A DNA stretch of 64,000 nucleotides from Apis mellifera. Lineage: Eukaryota > Arthropoda > Insecta > Hymenoptera > Apidae. Shown piece by piece: positions 11,900-22,740 of this stretch. The notes under the pieces are model-generated. The model saw only the letters and a program-made list of their open reading frames with translations, was not told the DNA's origin and did not search any database. The translations under genes were made by a program, and so were the position numbers. The stretch spans positions 8,866,071 through 8,930,070 of the forward strand of contig NC_037650.1 of assembly GCF_003254395.2 (NCBI RefSeq), written 5' to 3'. Each line of letters opens with the position of its first letter. Positions within the stretch are counted from its first letter, which is position 1.

Positions 11900-12238
11900 T
11901 TGAAATATGATATTCATATAGAAAATAACGGTACAATTGAGATAACGATCGAAATGATGTCATATGATGTCATAGTTGAAAGTGTCCATTTCATCTTGGA
12001 GATCCAGATGTGGACTGGCATAATTTATTATGACAAGCTATCATGGCTAGAGAAACTTGGTTTCCTGAAACAGAGGCGCAAGTTTGATGATTTGTGGTGG
12101 TGGACAGATAAGCTTTCTGTCCTGGTGTTGTATAGAGGATGTGTTTATCAGGATCCAGAAGAAATATTGGTCTCGATTATGAATTTTATGATAACACGAT
12201 ATTGTAATCACATTGAAAATAATATTATAATAATATAA
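11900..12238 (+). CDS. uncharacterised 112-codon open frame of unusual composition
   Basis: I do not recognise this protein. The frame opens at an ATG in A/T-rich DNA. From about residue 29 to 95 it reads like coding or transposon-derived sequence: it is clearly more G-rich than its flanks, uses a wide residue set and has a tryptophan cluster (DLWWWTDK near residues 64-71). The C-terminal end returns to I/N-rich codons from the A/T-rich flank. No signal peptide, transmembrane helix or catalytic motif is evident. The G-rich core at about 11975-12185 lacks the CpG-rich, T-rich word usage of surrounding DNA, which suggests a fragment of an inserted element or a processed pseudogene, with the flanking codons being chance extension. 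A genuine exon is possible, as AG and GT dinucleotides are present at its edges, but I see no strong splice sites. Confidence 0.2.
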   Translation: MKYDIHIENNGTIEITIEMMSYDVIVESVHFILEIQMWTGIIYYDKLSWLEKLGFLKQRRKFDDLWWWTDKLSVLVLYRGCVYQDPEEILVSIMNFMITRYCNHIENNIIII

Positions 12239-12656
12239 TCGGACACTGATATTAATTTCTACAATGAAATAATAAGGTCAAGTTAACATTACAATAAAAT
12301 ATTGTTTCTCCGTTCGAATATTTTCATAAAAGTGATCACGAAAACTATATTTTTTTTTTCAAAATTCAATCTCTCTCAACAATACAACTTCTCTTCTTTG
12401 ATTTTCCAAAACCTTCGCCTCATCCATCATCCGTCTTTCAATTTTCTTCAAGAGAAAACACAAAGTTACCCTTAACACCTGTTTACCCCAAAGCGATCCA
12501 ACTCCACTTCCCGTAATTTCAAATCGATTGTCGCGCAGTTTCACGGATGTTATTTTTGCATACACTCTTCGTAAATACTTTTCGCACAAGCAACGCATCG
12601 TTATGCGCTTCCTCGCTCGAAGCGGAAGTGAATCTTCACGTCTTCTCTTCACGTCC
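12239..12656. other. spacer containing a weak minus-strand frame
   Basis: A 97-codon minus-strand frame occupies 12359-12652 and reads as a K/R/E-rich protein with no recognisable domain. A run of T at 12351-12359 lies just past its stop. I keep it only as a low-grade coding possibility. Confidence 0.3.
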
Positions 12657-12729
12657 TATTGTCCTTGGATCATGAAAGTATCATGCATCCGTAAAAGGAC
12701 GGCATGATACTCGATGAATTCGAAACAAT
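12657..12729. other. imperfect 73-base hairpin
   Basis: The central arms AGTATCATGC (12677-12686) and GCATGATACT (12702-12711) are perfectly complementary over 10 bases. Inside them CGT/ACG can add three pairs. Outside, ATTGT (12657-12661) can pair with ACAAT (12725-12729), with a few pairs between. The shape resembles a weak microRNA precursor, but the outer stem is poor. The hairpin abuts the start of the 169-base array. Confidence 0.4.
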
Positions 12730-13219
12730 TCTGATCGAAGAAGCTAGAGAATAAAATGTTTTGGATTCTCTTCTTCATCGATTCATCGATTCTCTTCTCA
12801 GAGAGAATTCTTTTCTTAGAGAGAGATTTGACGAATTATTCTCGTATATTTACGAGTCGATTCGAGAATTCGAGGCATTTTGTTGCTTAAACAACAATTC
12901 TGATCGAAGAAGCTAAGGAATAAAATGTTTTGGACTCTCTTCTTCATCGATTCGTCGATTCTCTTCTCAGAGAGAACTGTTTTCTTCGAGAGAGATTTGA
13001 CGAGTTATTCTCGTATATTTACGAGTCGAGTCGAGAATTCGAGGCGTTTTGTTGCTTAAACAACAATTCTGATCGAAGAAGCTAAGCAATAAAATGTTTT
13101 GGATTCTCTTCTTCATTGATTCGTTGATTCTCTTCTCAGAGAGAAGTCTTTTCTTCGAGAGAGGTTTGAGTTATTCTCGTATATTTATGTCGAGAATTCG
13201 AGGTGTTTTGTTACTTAAA
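12726..13219. repeat. 169-base tandem triplication
   Basis: Three units start with CAATTCTGATCGAAGAAGCT at 12726, 12895 and 13064. The first two are 169 bases and the third is shortened to about 155. Each unit keeps short inverted repeats: TTCTC-AGA-GAGAA (extended to CTTCTC-AGA-GAGAAG in unit 3), and CTCGTA-TATT-TACGAG in units 1 and 2. Several inter-unit differences are CpG versus TpG or CpA, for example gaggCA, gaggCG and gaggTG in units 1, 2 and 3. Confidence 0.95.
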
Positions 13220-13506
13220 AATTTCAATATGTAACGATTCAACGTTTTGTTACAGTGTATTTTCGAAGTCTGTTTCGTTTTCGAGTTATTCAACAACTAT
13301 TATAGATTTAAACTGCATGTGGAACGAAATTTATTATAAATTATTCCTTTTCCATTCGTTCTGTTGATCTGTTATCGTAAAAGTATATATATCGATGGCA
13401 CGGTAAAAATTTATTGCAAGCCTCGATAAAAATGTCGTATAAAATATTTCTCATTTTTCCCAACTTGGCTTTTATTCTTTTATGATCATTTAATGTACAA
13501 GTATTT
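13220..13506. other. A/T-rich spacer
   Basis: No repeat or coding feature is seen apart from a short TATATAT near 13386. Confidence 0.5.
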
Positions 13507-13570
13507 TATGTATAATATCTCTCTATAAAATATTATATAATATGTGTAATATAGTGAGATATTATATATA
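13507..13570. other. 21-bp A/T-rich hairpin
   Basis: AATATCTCTCTATA (13514-13527) pairs with TATAGTGAGATATT (13550-13563) with one mismatch. The stem extends outward by seven weaker A/T pairs on each side, leaving a 22-base loop. It is precursor-like in size but the low complexity makes chance more likely. Confidence 0.35.
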
Positions 13571-14155
13571 TATAACACGTAACTGAAGGAAGTAGTTGCA
13601 CACTGTATCAATTTGTGAAATGGATCGCAAAATTTCGATCAATGAGATTTACGATATATACACGTACAAGTGAACGATTTCGACGGCGAGGCGAGAACTG
13701 CTGGAAATCTACTCCGTTGAAATTTTATATGGAAAAGTGTAGAATCATTTAACAGGAAGATTAATAGCCTTTCGACTGGAGGATCATTATTTATAAAGTT
13801 TAAAATTATTGTTTAACAATGAATCTTGTATCAAATAAGTGTCGAAGAAATGTGTGCGCTCGTACGAATGAAATTAGAATCGTGCAAATAAACTTGTTGG
13901 AAGTTGCATGATGCTGGTACTCAAAAACTTTCTTCTATTTCACATTTGATCAACGTAAAATATGTACACTGAAACGGCAGTAATTTTTCTTCTTCAACTT
14001 ATAAAACAATGATTTAAAAAAAAATTATAGTCAGCGAATATGAAAATTAAACTAAATTTTCGAGTAAATCATTTTTTAATTCGACAAATAATATTATAAC
14101 CTATTCTTGAAAATCAAAGTTTTTCAAAAACTCAAGAAACGTTTCCATTAAAGTG
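13571..14155. other. A/T-rich stretch, nothing identified
   Basis: No frames, repeats or RNA genes are recognisable. Confidence 0.5.
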
Positions 14156-14181
14156 AAAAAAAGAAAGAAAGAAAGAAAGAG
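14156..14181. repeat. (AAAG)n microsatellite
   Basis: About five AAAG units after a short A run. Confidence 0.85.
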
Positions 14182-14570
14182 ATTATCAAAAAAGCATTCG
14201 TCCATCGAATCCAAATGAAATGAAGAAAATAAAAAAAGAAGAAAAAATTGTTCGATCAAATTAGAGAAAGAGAAAGATCGGCGAATAACGAGACAAATCG
14301 TTGCGCATAAACGACAGGCAAGTTGTCACGAAAATGGGCGACTGTCTCGAGATTGATAGCGAATCGTATTTCGTGCGATCCGATTAAACGTGATTTCGTG
14401 GAAAAGCACGCGGCCGTTTCGTTGACTCGATATTAATTGTAACATAACGTTAATTGCAGCTGCAATGGACCCATTTGCCCTTGTTCCGTGCAGGGAAACA
14501 TGAAATATTCGTTATTGCGTGCCGCCTCGTCTCGATTAAAAATGATATTTGACCGGGGAAATGTCGAGGA
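14182..14570. other. GC-richer segment containing an E-box palindrome
   Basis: G+C and CpG rise from about 14275. ATTGCAGCTGCAAT at 14453-14466 is a perfect 14-base palindrome centred on the E-box CAGCTG and is preceded by TAATT words. This looks like a candidate conserved non-coding element; conservation itself cannot be seen here. Confidence 0.35.
14453..14466. promoter_or_regulatory. 14-base palindrome around E-box CAGCTG
   Basis: The two halves are exact reverse complements. CAGCTG is the core bound by class A/II bHLH dimers in general; which factor would bind is not determined. Confidence 0.25.
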
Positions 14571-15479
14571 GAGAATAAATTAAACAATTTTTACAAAAGT
14601 CTTTGTGTAATATAAAAATTAATTCTTACAAAAATTTCGACGATTGATCTATCGAGTTATAGATAAGATCAAAGTTTGCAAAAGATAGGAATGGAGAGAA
14701 ATTATTATATTAGAAATTCAATTATAAAATAAAATAAATAATAAAATAAAAATTGTATAAATAATTAAATAAAATAAAATTTCCAGAGAGAGGATCAAAG
14801 TTGTATTAGAGTTTGTATAAAATTTTTTTTTAATATACGAAATATTTTTTAAGAATTCTAGGTATCGAAAGAAAGAATGAAAGTCGAAGAAACGAAGCTT
14901 TTCAAAGATTGCCAAAAAGTCAGATGTTAAAAAAATTTGTCACGATTTTGTTTAACCGACACGATATTATCTTCGTTCAATTAAAAAATACGCTACAACG
15001 TGTTAATTATTTTGTATATTTTTATCCAAGTTGTTCACTTTAAGTTTTTTTAACGCGCATAAAATAAAAATTGCAGATCAATCTATTTTTATAACACGCA
15101 TTAATCATACGTTGACACTTTAAGTATATATCTAATAATGTCATCTTCGATAGATCTTTATAATTATAGCAAGTTATCGCCGATCTGAATCATCGTGTAT
15201 CGAAGGACTGACGCAATCGCGATGTCGACACGATTAATGAATACTTTGTCATAAGGTGTTATGACATTTTTTTTAATGACGACATCGAAGCTATCGCATC
15301 GTTCATGATAAAAAAAAAAAAAAGAAACATGCGACGCGCATGATTAAACTAAACGAGCAAGGTCAGCAAGGAGCTAATTAATTTTTATCGAATCCCACCA
15401 CTCCTGCAAACGAACCACTTCCTACTGAATTTCGATAAGTGCTACGTGATTATAAGTAATTTGAATTATTGAATAATTT
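14571..15479. other. A/T-rich stretch with AAAT/AAATA words
   Basis: From 14722 to 14782 the plus strand is built largely of AAAT, AAAAT and AATA words. A run of about 14 A lies at 15310-15323. The block at 15180-15240 is CpG-richer. No gene is seen. Confidence 0.5.
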
Positions 15480-15757
15480 ATTGCGGTTCTTTGGAACATG
15501 TTCAATTCGCGTGGAATATTATTTCAAGAAGAATAATGAAGTATATAAGGTTAAGTATGATTGAAGAAATATTATATAATTGAAGAAAGATAAACGTGAA
15601 TTTTACGGTAATTTGTCGCGGTTCCTCGAATACTTGGAACACGTTCAATTCTCGTGGAACGTTATTTTGAAAACAGTAATTGAAACGAAGTATATACAAC
15701 ATGTTAAACATGATTGAAGAAATATTATATATAATTGAAGAAAGATAAATGTGAAAA
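15480..15757. repeat. diverged direct duplication of about 140-150 bases
   Basis: Copy 1 (about 15480-15603) and copy 2 (about 15615-15757) share GCGGTTC, GGAACA/GGAACAC, GTTCAATT, CGTGGAA, GAAGTATATA and ATTGAAGAAATATTATATA in the same order. Copy 2 carries small insertions. The 88-codon minus-strand frame here follows the repeat. Confidence 0.85.
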
Positions 15758-16408
15758 TTAAGTGACACTAATTTCTATATAATTTTCAATATTTACGTTT
15801 CATTTTGAATTATCTAAAATTTAATTTATCTTAACGGTGTTCAATAATTTTATTTATAAAAAACGGGATTTAAAATTTTTTTAGACAAACGGGAAGATTA
15901 AAGCGAAGATAAAATGTTCGGCATCGAGTTAATCGCGAAAAATCGTTCCGCTTTACGTTTTTAAATCGAACCGTGACAACGTCGGAATATTTCAGAAAAA
16001 TTATTTTTTATTTATCGCCACGATAAAACGTTCGACACGTTGAAATTCCGCGCGTGAAAAGATTGACGAACGTGAAAATCGAACGTGTGAAAATATATTA
16101 TATCGTAAAATGGTTTACGCTACATAATGAGGAATAATAATCAATTATCCGCGGTTGGTAACGTAGACAAAGAGAGCGAGATTTGATCGTGTATAGGAAA
16201 AATAGTACTATTGAATCACGGATGATTTATTTTTCGAGACATATATTTTATTATTATTTATTTATATTTATTTATTTGAGATTTATCAGTTCGGTTTATA
16301 ACGTAAATATTTGTCATCTTTTTATCCAAATACGTATTATTTATTCTTGGTTATTGCAACCGGTACGTCGAACACAAATATTCGATGTATTTTAAATTAC
16401 TTATAAAT
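15758..16408. other. mixed A/T-rich stretch
   Basis: CpG is moderately raised at 15900-16090, with repeated CGTGAAAA and ACGTGAAAA words near 16050-16090. There is no gene candidate. Confidence 0.45.
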
Positions 16409-16431
16409 ATGTATATATATATATATATATA
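16409..16431. repeat. (AT)n microsatellite
   Basis: An AT run of about 22 bases ending in ACATTATAT. Confidence 0.9.
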
Positions 16432-16642
16432 CATTATATCTTTCGCTGAATGAAATGCATTCAGAATAATAAAGAGAATAATCAAGAATTTTAAAATTTC
16501 GAAAGAATTTAAAAGCTGAATTGAATCGAGAGGAAAACTTTTATTCTAATCGCATTATTTTTTTATTTACGTTACCATTTATTGAAACGCAAGCGAATTT
16601 ATAATGTTATTCTGGAATTTCTGAATGGTAAAGAAAAAAGGA

Positions 16643-17134
16643 TTATCGTAGAAAGATGGCTCTGCCCGATTTGCAATTTAAAAACAATATACGCCAAATA
16701 TGATTTCTTTCCCATTGTAAAATTTTATCGGGGAAAAAGTGCAATCGTGTGGAAGGAAAGTAGGTCATTTTATAAACCTGTTCGTATCTACCACCACGGA
16801 ATATACGATCGATGATTTTTACTCGAGTCTTCCAGAATCCAGATATCGTCGACAGCTGTCGATAATCGTCGGTTCTCGTTATATCGAACCTTCTCTTTCT
16901 TGAATCCTGATCTTCGTTTATTCGTTTCCGCATCGTGTTTTCTCTCGTTTCCCCCGAATTGGAAAAATATTTTATACCCACGGTAACACGAAACCAATTG
17001 AAATCGACCTCCCAATGACAGATTTTTTTTTCCAGATTTTTTTCAAGATTTTTCAGAAATTGTCCCACAACAATTATAAACTTTCCGAAAATTTCGAAGT
17101 TCGAAAATTCAAGTACTGTCGACAAATTTTTCAA
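16643..17134 (-). CDS. unrecognised 163-codon minus-strand frame
   Basis: This is one of the longest frames outside tandem arrays. It is K/R/I/F-rich with several tryptophans and one tyrosine-rich section, and I see no family motif, signal peptide or membrane helix. The N-terminal part (about residues 1-40) has an LEKNLEKK-type charged stretch derived from T-rich plus-strand sequence. Other frames on both strands are also open here (plus 16582-16815, minus 16788-17015), so the region is simply poor in stop codons. With a third of bases G+C, one frame this long in 64 kb is not surprising. No start context or polyadenylation signal supports it. Confidence 0.12.
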   Translation of the reverse strand: MKNLSTVLEFSNFEIFGKFIIVVGQFLKNLEKNLEKKICHWEVDFNWFRVTVGIKYFSNSGETRENTMRKRINEDQDSRKRRFDITRTDDYRQLSTISGFWKTRVKIIDRIFRGGRYEQVYKMTYFPSTRLHFFPDKILQWERNHIWRILFLNCKSGRAIFLR

Positions 17135-17469
17135 ATTTTCGTCAAAAGTATTTTATCTTATCGTTAGGAAGTTCGTATATTCCGAACTTTAGAAATCTCG
17201 ATTAGAATTCCAAAGAAATTTCAAAGTTGGCCAATTTGAACGTTCAAGAATTTGAACGAAAGGTCAAAAACTTGTTGTAAATTTAAGAAGAAATCCCCCC
17301 TCTTGAATCAAATCGAAGAACATTCGTATTCCAACTTTCCCAATTCTCGTTACGCTTTAATGGCGGCGTTCATTTAAACTTAAAGAGATTAAATAAGTAA
17401 CCATCACTTCTCGTTATCTTCTAATATCTCTTTCCAAATATATCCACACATACTTCAACAGACGTAACC
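17135..17469. other. spacer, nothing identified
   Basis: Many GAAATTTC, TTCGAA and CGAAATT words occur around 17080-17260 but without a period. No feature is called. Confidence 0.45.
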
Positions 17470-17486
17470 AGAGAGAGAGAGAGAGA
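17470..17486. repeat. short (AG)n microsatellite
   Basis: Eight AG units running into an imperfect A/G tract to about 17508. Confidence 0.85.
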
Positions 17487-18179
17487 AGAAAGAAGAGAGG
17501 GGAGAAGACAAACCCTTCCTAAAGGGTTGGTATTTCCGACATTATTTCCTTCCCTACGGGGTCGATATAATACAAAGTCGTTTCTTCGCTAGTTTCGAAG
17601 GGAAGAAGAAGAAGGCTGAAAGCGTTACCAGACGAATGAAACTTCTTGTCGAGAGGGAAAGGCGAAGAATCCATCGGGATGAAAGAGGGTAGGAACGATC
17701 GTCTCTGGAGATGCTCGAAGGTCAGAGGTGCTTTTTTTTTTCGCCGCAACCGAGTTAGAACTTCGATTTTCTCTTTCAAATTCTCTCTCATTCTCTCGAA
17801 TCGTGTCTTTGAATTTTTAATACCAGCCAGCGGACGATAAGACGAGACTTGGGCTTACAAAAAGAATCTGTAATTTCGACCATATATATATATTTTGCCC
17901 ATTCTTTCTTTGTATCATTTATTTCTCCTTTTATGTTCCAGAATCCCAAAGTGAAGCTTTGTGGGAGGAAGAAATTACGTTTGAATAGAATTGGTGAGTG
18001 TTTGAAACACGTTAAGAATGATTGATTATATATTGAATATTTATTTTGTCTTTGGATTACTTCCAATTTTAAACAAGTAAAAATGTTCTCCCATCAAAAT
18101 TTCCAGTAGAAAATTTTTTATCTGCTTTTTAACAAAAAAAAAAATGGTTACCATGTAAAATTTACTAAGCTCTTCTCTA
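17487..18179. other. mixed stretch, no gene identified
   Basis: Frames on both strands between 17519 and 17840 are short and unrelated to known proteins. GAATTG followed by GTGAGT at 17993 is an isolated donor-like site without a matching acceptor and open exon. Confidence 0.45.
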
Positions 18180-18640
18180 AACAAACATTAAGCGACATTA
18201 ATCCCCCGACAACATCTCGTTGGAACAAGGGTTGGCTAGCAATTCGGGCCATTTCATCAAAGATGAATCGGGGATGATTTTCAGTTCGTTAAGCGACGCA
18301 GGGACAAAAGAGGAGACCAGCGTTATATTTCTGCTCGCCACGTTCTCGCCTCGATAACGCTATCCTCCAGGATCCCTTCCACAGCCCTTCCACGCTTTAT
18401 CATTCGTTCCGTTTACTTGGATTTATTCCATAGATACTCCTTCGGTATCTCCTCGGGTTCATTATCAAACCTCGCCCTTCTTCTATCTCGCCTCGTTCCT
18501 TTGTCCCAAGGAGCGGAGATCCCGTGGCTCGATTTATGAAAACGAGCGATACAAGGGCGTGCACCGTGGTTATTTACCTCTGAGCGGAATTATAATGGCG
18601 AGTTCCAACCGCGGATATAAGTGTCTTGTGGTGAATAATT
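18180..18640. other. CpG-dense GC-richer segment
   Basis: G+C rises sharply here. The CCAGGATCCCTTCCACAGCC region near 18366 has a different word usage from the flanks. No long frame crosses it on either strand, so a non-coding regulatory segment is the better guess. Confidence 0.35.
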
Positions 18641-19480
18641 CTTCTTGGGGGGAGAGAAAAAAAAAAAAGAAAAGAAATTATCTTCTGATGTCCCTTTGCG
18701 TTGGTATGGATTAAAACAGAGAGACAGTTTTAAGCTGGAAATTAAATGACGTACGTTCAGGGAAGGAAAAATGTAGAAAATGGTGAGAAGATGGTAAGTT
18801 TGAAATCGAGGGGTGGTATTTTGATCGGTGTTCAGAGGGTTCAGGTATTGTTTGGCGAGTTATGATTAAGGGTTGATGAGATTAATGGAGATAGATTAGA
18901 GGTGATTTTCTTTGGAAAATTCTGATTAAATTCGTTCTTTATTTTGAGTTCAATTGATGGAAGAGGGAAGTCAGATGAAAGTTCGTGCCAATGAATGAAG
19001 ATGAATCGCGAACTACAAAATAATATTCATCACGAGTGTCGTCACTTTATCGTTTAAAATCGTTTACAAAGGAAATTATAATCCATCTAGTAATAATGAA
19101 AGTAATTCAGATAAATAATTGATGGAGCAATCTGTTTTATATATATGTCGTAATAAATGCAATTTTCATAATCAATGGAATATTCTATTAATATTTTAAG
19201 ACAAAATAAATATGATACCTATTCAATATTTTTAATAAACATTTAATACAGGAAAAAAAAGATTTGCAAAATAACAAAATTTATTTTCTCTCAACTATTC
19301 TCGTCTCCAAATCATATAATTTCAATATCAAAATTGTTTTAATAAACAATTGAACTCACAAGTCATCAGACTGTCAGACGATCATGGATCATAGTCATTC
19401 GATTTCTCTAACTTTGATCAATTTACAAAAACAAAAGAACCTATAAATATGTAAACTTCGATAGTTTCGATCTAAAACTA
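18641..19480. other. A/T-rich stretch
   Basis: A run of about 13 A lies at 18658-18670. AAGATG followed by GTAAGT at 18789-18797 is an isolated donor-like site. Nothing else is supported. Confidence 0.45.
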
Positions 19481-19830
19481 GACGCATAGTTTCCTTGGAA
19501 TCGGAATACATGCCACGATTTCGACCGTTAAAACAATTACGCGTTCAAGTTTGTGATCTTGGGGGATAAGTTTCTGTTAAGGGGTTGCAAAAGGGGAAGC
19601 AATATGAAATTCTCCGGCCTCCGACTTGCGGATTTCCCTTTGTCCATGCCTGACAACCCGATCTTCCAAAGTTTTGACGCAAATTGCGCCATATTTCGAG
19701 TTTATACGCCGTGAACGAGGCTGTGAATAGTTGTTTCTTGTGGTGAGCACAACAGTTTCTAATTGCTTGGATCAGTTACGGTTTCCAGATTATCGTGTCG
19801 AGTGGACGTGGGATTAGGAAATCGAATGAA
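19481..19830. other. GC-richer segment without a long frame
   Basis: CpG-containing sequence with no open frame long enough to consider, and no repeats. It is a candidate non-coding element by composition only. Confidence 0.3.
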
Positions 19831-21359
19831 ATGATCAGTTTATTTTTATTGCTTGGATCGATTTAACTTTCCATTTGTCTTTGTTTCAATCGTGCATATT
19901 GGATGATTTGTCAAAATTAGTTTTGACCGTGAATTTTAGATGTTCTAAATTATATTTTATGTAGGTATTTTTATATATAATTATTATTTAATGAATTCAT
20001 AGTGCTTGATCATGAAACATATACTTTTTATTACATATAATTAGAAGTTATTATGCATCATAAAATCAAGCAAAAAAAAGAAAAATGTAAAATATTTCAC
20101 GATATAATAGTTATTAAATATTCAATTCCTGTTGCTTATTTAAAATTGTATTTAACATATTATGCAAATCAAAATTGTAATAATGCATTATTGCAGTGAT
20201 TCATTCTAATCTTTATAAAAATCATTGGTAAATGTAGAATTTATAATTTTTCTCATTCTGTCTCTTTTGCTCTCTTTTTTCTTTCTTTCGAGCTTTCGAC
20301 GATCGACGAGTGTGTAAATAATATTCGATGGCAAATCCCTCTATGGGAAAAATAACTCGAAGAGCGTAAGAGGGAAAAGGCGATACCTAGGTGCCTCATC
20401 TGGCAAGCATGAATATTAATGATACTCTCTCGAAAACCTGTTCCCCGCCATGCAAGATTTTATTTCGTCTATCGTAAACCAGTTTACAATTCTTTATAGC
20501 CCGTGTAAATCTTACAAAAGCGAGAGAAACCATCAAGGTTTATTAAAATGGAAAGGAAAATTAGAATTTGCGAGTTCATCCATCGTAAAAGATTCGTGCA
20601 AAGGAATTTCATTTATCATAATTCTGACAAGACGAGTATATCCTTTTATCTCTCGTATAATTCTCACAAAGATGGAATAATTTTTTTTTCTTTTTTTTTT
20701 TTGTATTAATTTTTAGTAAAGTAAAAAGAAAGGGAAAATTAGAGTCATAAATTCTATACAAATGTAAAATATTCATACGAGGGAAATTTGTCGTAAATTA
20801 GTTCGTCGTATTTTATTATTTCATTTATAATTCTGTATTTGTAATTCTTATAAGAATGAAATAATTGTTCTTAAAAAAAAAAGAGAGAGAGAGAGAAGTG
20901 GAAAAAGGAATTAAAATCACACGCTTATCTACCGTAGAACATTCGTATAGACCGGATTTAGTCTTCATAAATCAAGTCAAAATTTTCTACATCTCGTATA
21001 TTTATCAGTAAAAAAAACAAATATTTTGTACATCTTTTAGATAAAGTAGAGGAAAGAGGAGATTAAATTTACAAATTTATCTGTCTGAATTTTATATAAT
21101 AACTGAATTCGTGCCTTTTTTTCTATAATTTTCATTAAAATAAAATAAATCATATTTCACAATTCTTATGAAAAAATGGAACCGAAGACAGAAAATTGAA
21201 TCGCAAATAAAATAAAAAAGAAGGAGAGAGAAAAAATTTTAATGTGAAATAAAAAAATATCAATATTCGAACTCGAATAGAAATAACAATCTCTTTTAAA
21301 CTTAGAGCGTAATATCGTAATCTCTATATCTTCAATACGATCATGTCATGTCAAAAGTT
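19831..21359. other. A/T-rich stretch with homopolymer tracts
   Basis: T runs lie at 20682-20702 and an A run plus GA units at 20871-20896. Paired CTCTCGTATA/CATCTCGTATA and TTTATC words near 20640-21010 suggest old, very degenerate duplication, too weak to call. Confidence 0.4.
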
Positions 21360-21765
21360 CGAGAAAAAGCGCCCTCATTGAGAAGAGTAATCGGAAAAAG
21401 TTAATGATGTTTAATCGGCCACGAATACAAATCGTCAATTTCTTAGCGAAGAATACCGGCACGTCTTCCATAACGACAAATAATGGTTGGCGATCGATCA
21501 TGTCTGGTGCCGTGTTTTACAGGCCTTTTAAGCGATCACGATACGCGAAGAAGTCTAATGAACTCGACGATGCGGGCCTCCATCGCTCATTCTTTTTTCC
21601 CATTGAATTGGACCCGTTATAAAAATCTCTCGCCATCGTGCGGATTTATGCCTGTAAAATGAAACTTTTTCCCTAGATTCGGAGAGACGAACTTCGTGTC
21701 TGTCGGTAAAAACGTTATCAAATGACCGACCGATTTTTCCAATGCTTTTTAACGTCCAGTTACAG
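21360..21765. other. CpG-dense GC-richer segment
   Basis: The 72-codon plus-strand frame at 21404-21622 is the only frame of note and has no motif I know. Composition makes this a candidate regulatory segment or exon. Confidence 0.3.
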
Positions 21766-21793
21766 TGAGTTTATTTATTTATTTATTTATTTC
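21766..21793. repeat. (TTTA)n microsatellite
   Basis: Six to seven TTTA units. Confidence 0.9.
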
Positions 21794-22370
21794 TTGAGAC
21801 GAAGATTATTTTTACGTTGAAATATTTGAATAAATTATTTTACTTTATGCAGATACATTTGATAATGAAGTGAAGATTTAATTGACCTAACCTATAACTT
21901 ATAATTTTAATTTTTTTCACGAAGATTTTTAGAAATTTTCGAACCAGTGAATAATGTTTAAATAATTTGAAGTTAAATGATAGATTTTAATTCAATTATT
22001 TCAAGTTTGTTCTAAATTTCTGTATCTCGAATTTAGATATAAATTGGATTAGTAATTAATCTTGAGAGCAATTAGATAACAGGGCAATTGCGATCGATGA
22101 ATTCTGCAATTCCGGCCGGACTTCCTTCCCTTTCCGGACTAGCCATTGAAATATTATCAGTATTAAGAAAGAGGATGGGAGCGTCCTAGATAGTCATAAA
22201 TGTGATGCGACATGACTGATGAGTTCCATGCCTTTTATCGCATCTTGATTCTCAGTTTTCTTCGAGTTTATAGTCATTAGATTGACGTCTTATTCATTGG
22301 ATTCGCGTGAGAACGGGCAATTATTTTAACGCAAGAATAAAATTCTTTTTTCCTATCTGTCGCGTAAGCA
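21794..22370. other. A/T-rich spacer with GC-richer block at 22080-22340
   Basis: A TTAGG dimer on the minus strand (ACCTAACCTA) lies at 21885-21894. The block at 22080-22340 is GC-richer, with no coding candidate. Confidence 0.45.
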
Positions 22371-22740
22371 GTTTTATTCGAAAATTATTTATTTCGAAGA
22401 TATTTAAATTTTCGAGGATAATTCATTTTTTAAAAGGATGAAATGATTTTGTCAAATTTATATACACAAATAAATTTTTAATATTTGATTATAGAATATT
22501 ATAGTTTTTTTAAACAGAAGATTGGAAAATACAATCCACTGCCACTTTAATTGGAGTTTTATTCGAAAATTATTTATTTCGAAGATATTTAAATTTTCAA
22601 GGATAATTCATTTTTTTAAAGGATGAAATGATTTTATCAAATTTATATACACAAATAAATTTTTAATATTTGATTATAGAATATTATAGTTTTTTTAAAC
22701 AGAAGATTGGAAAATACAATCCACTGCCACTTTAATTGGA
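22371..22740. repeat. 185-base tandem duplication, about 98% identical
   Basis: Copy 1 is 22371-22555 and copy 2 is 22556-22740, directly abutting. I count three substitutions: cGagg to cAagg (a CpG change), one A/T change at the T-run to A-run boundary, and ttGtcaaa to ttAtcaaa. The equal lengths and high identity indicate a recent duplication. Confidence 0.95.
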
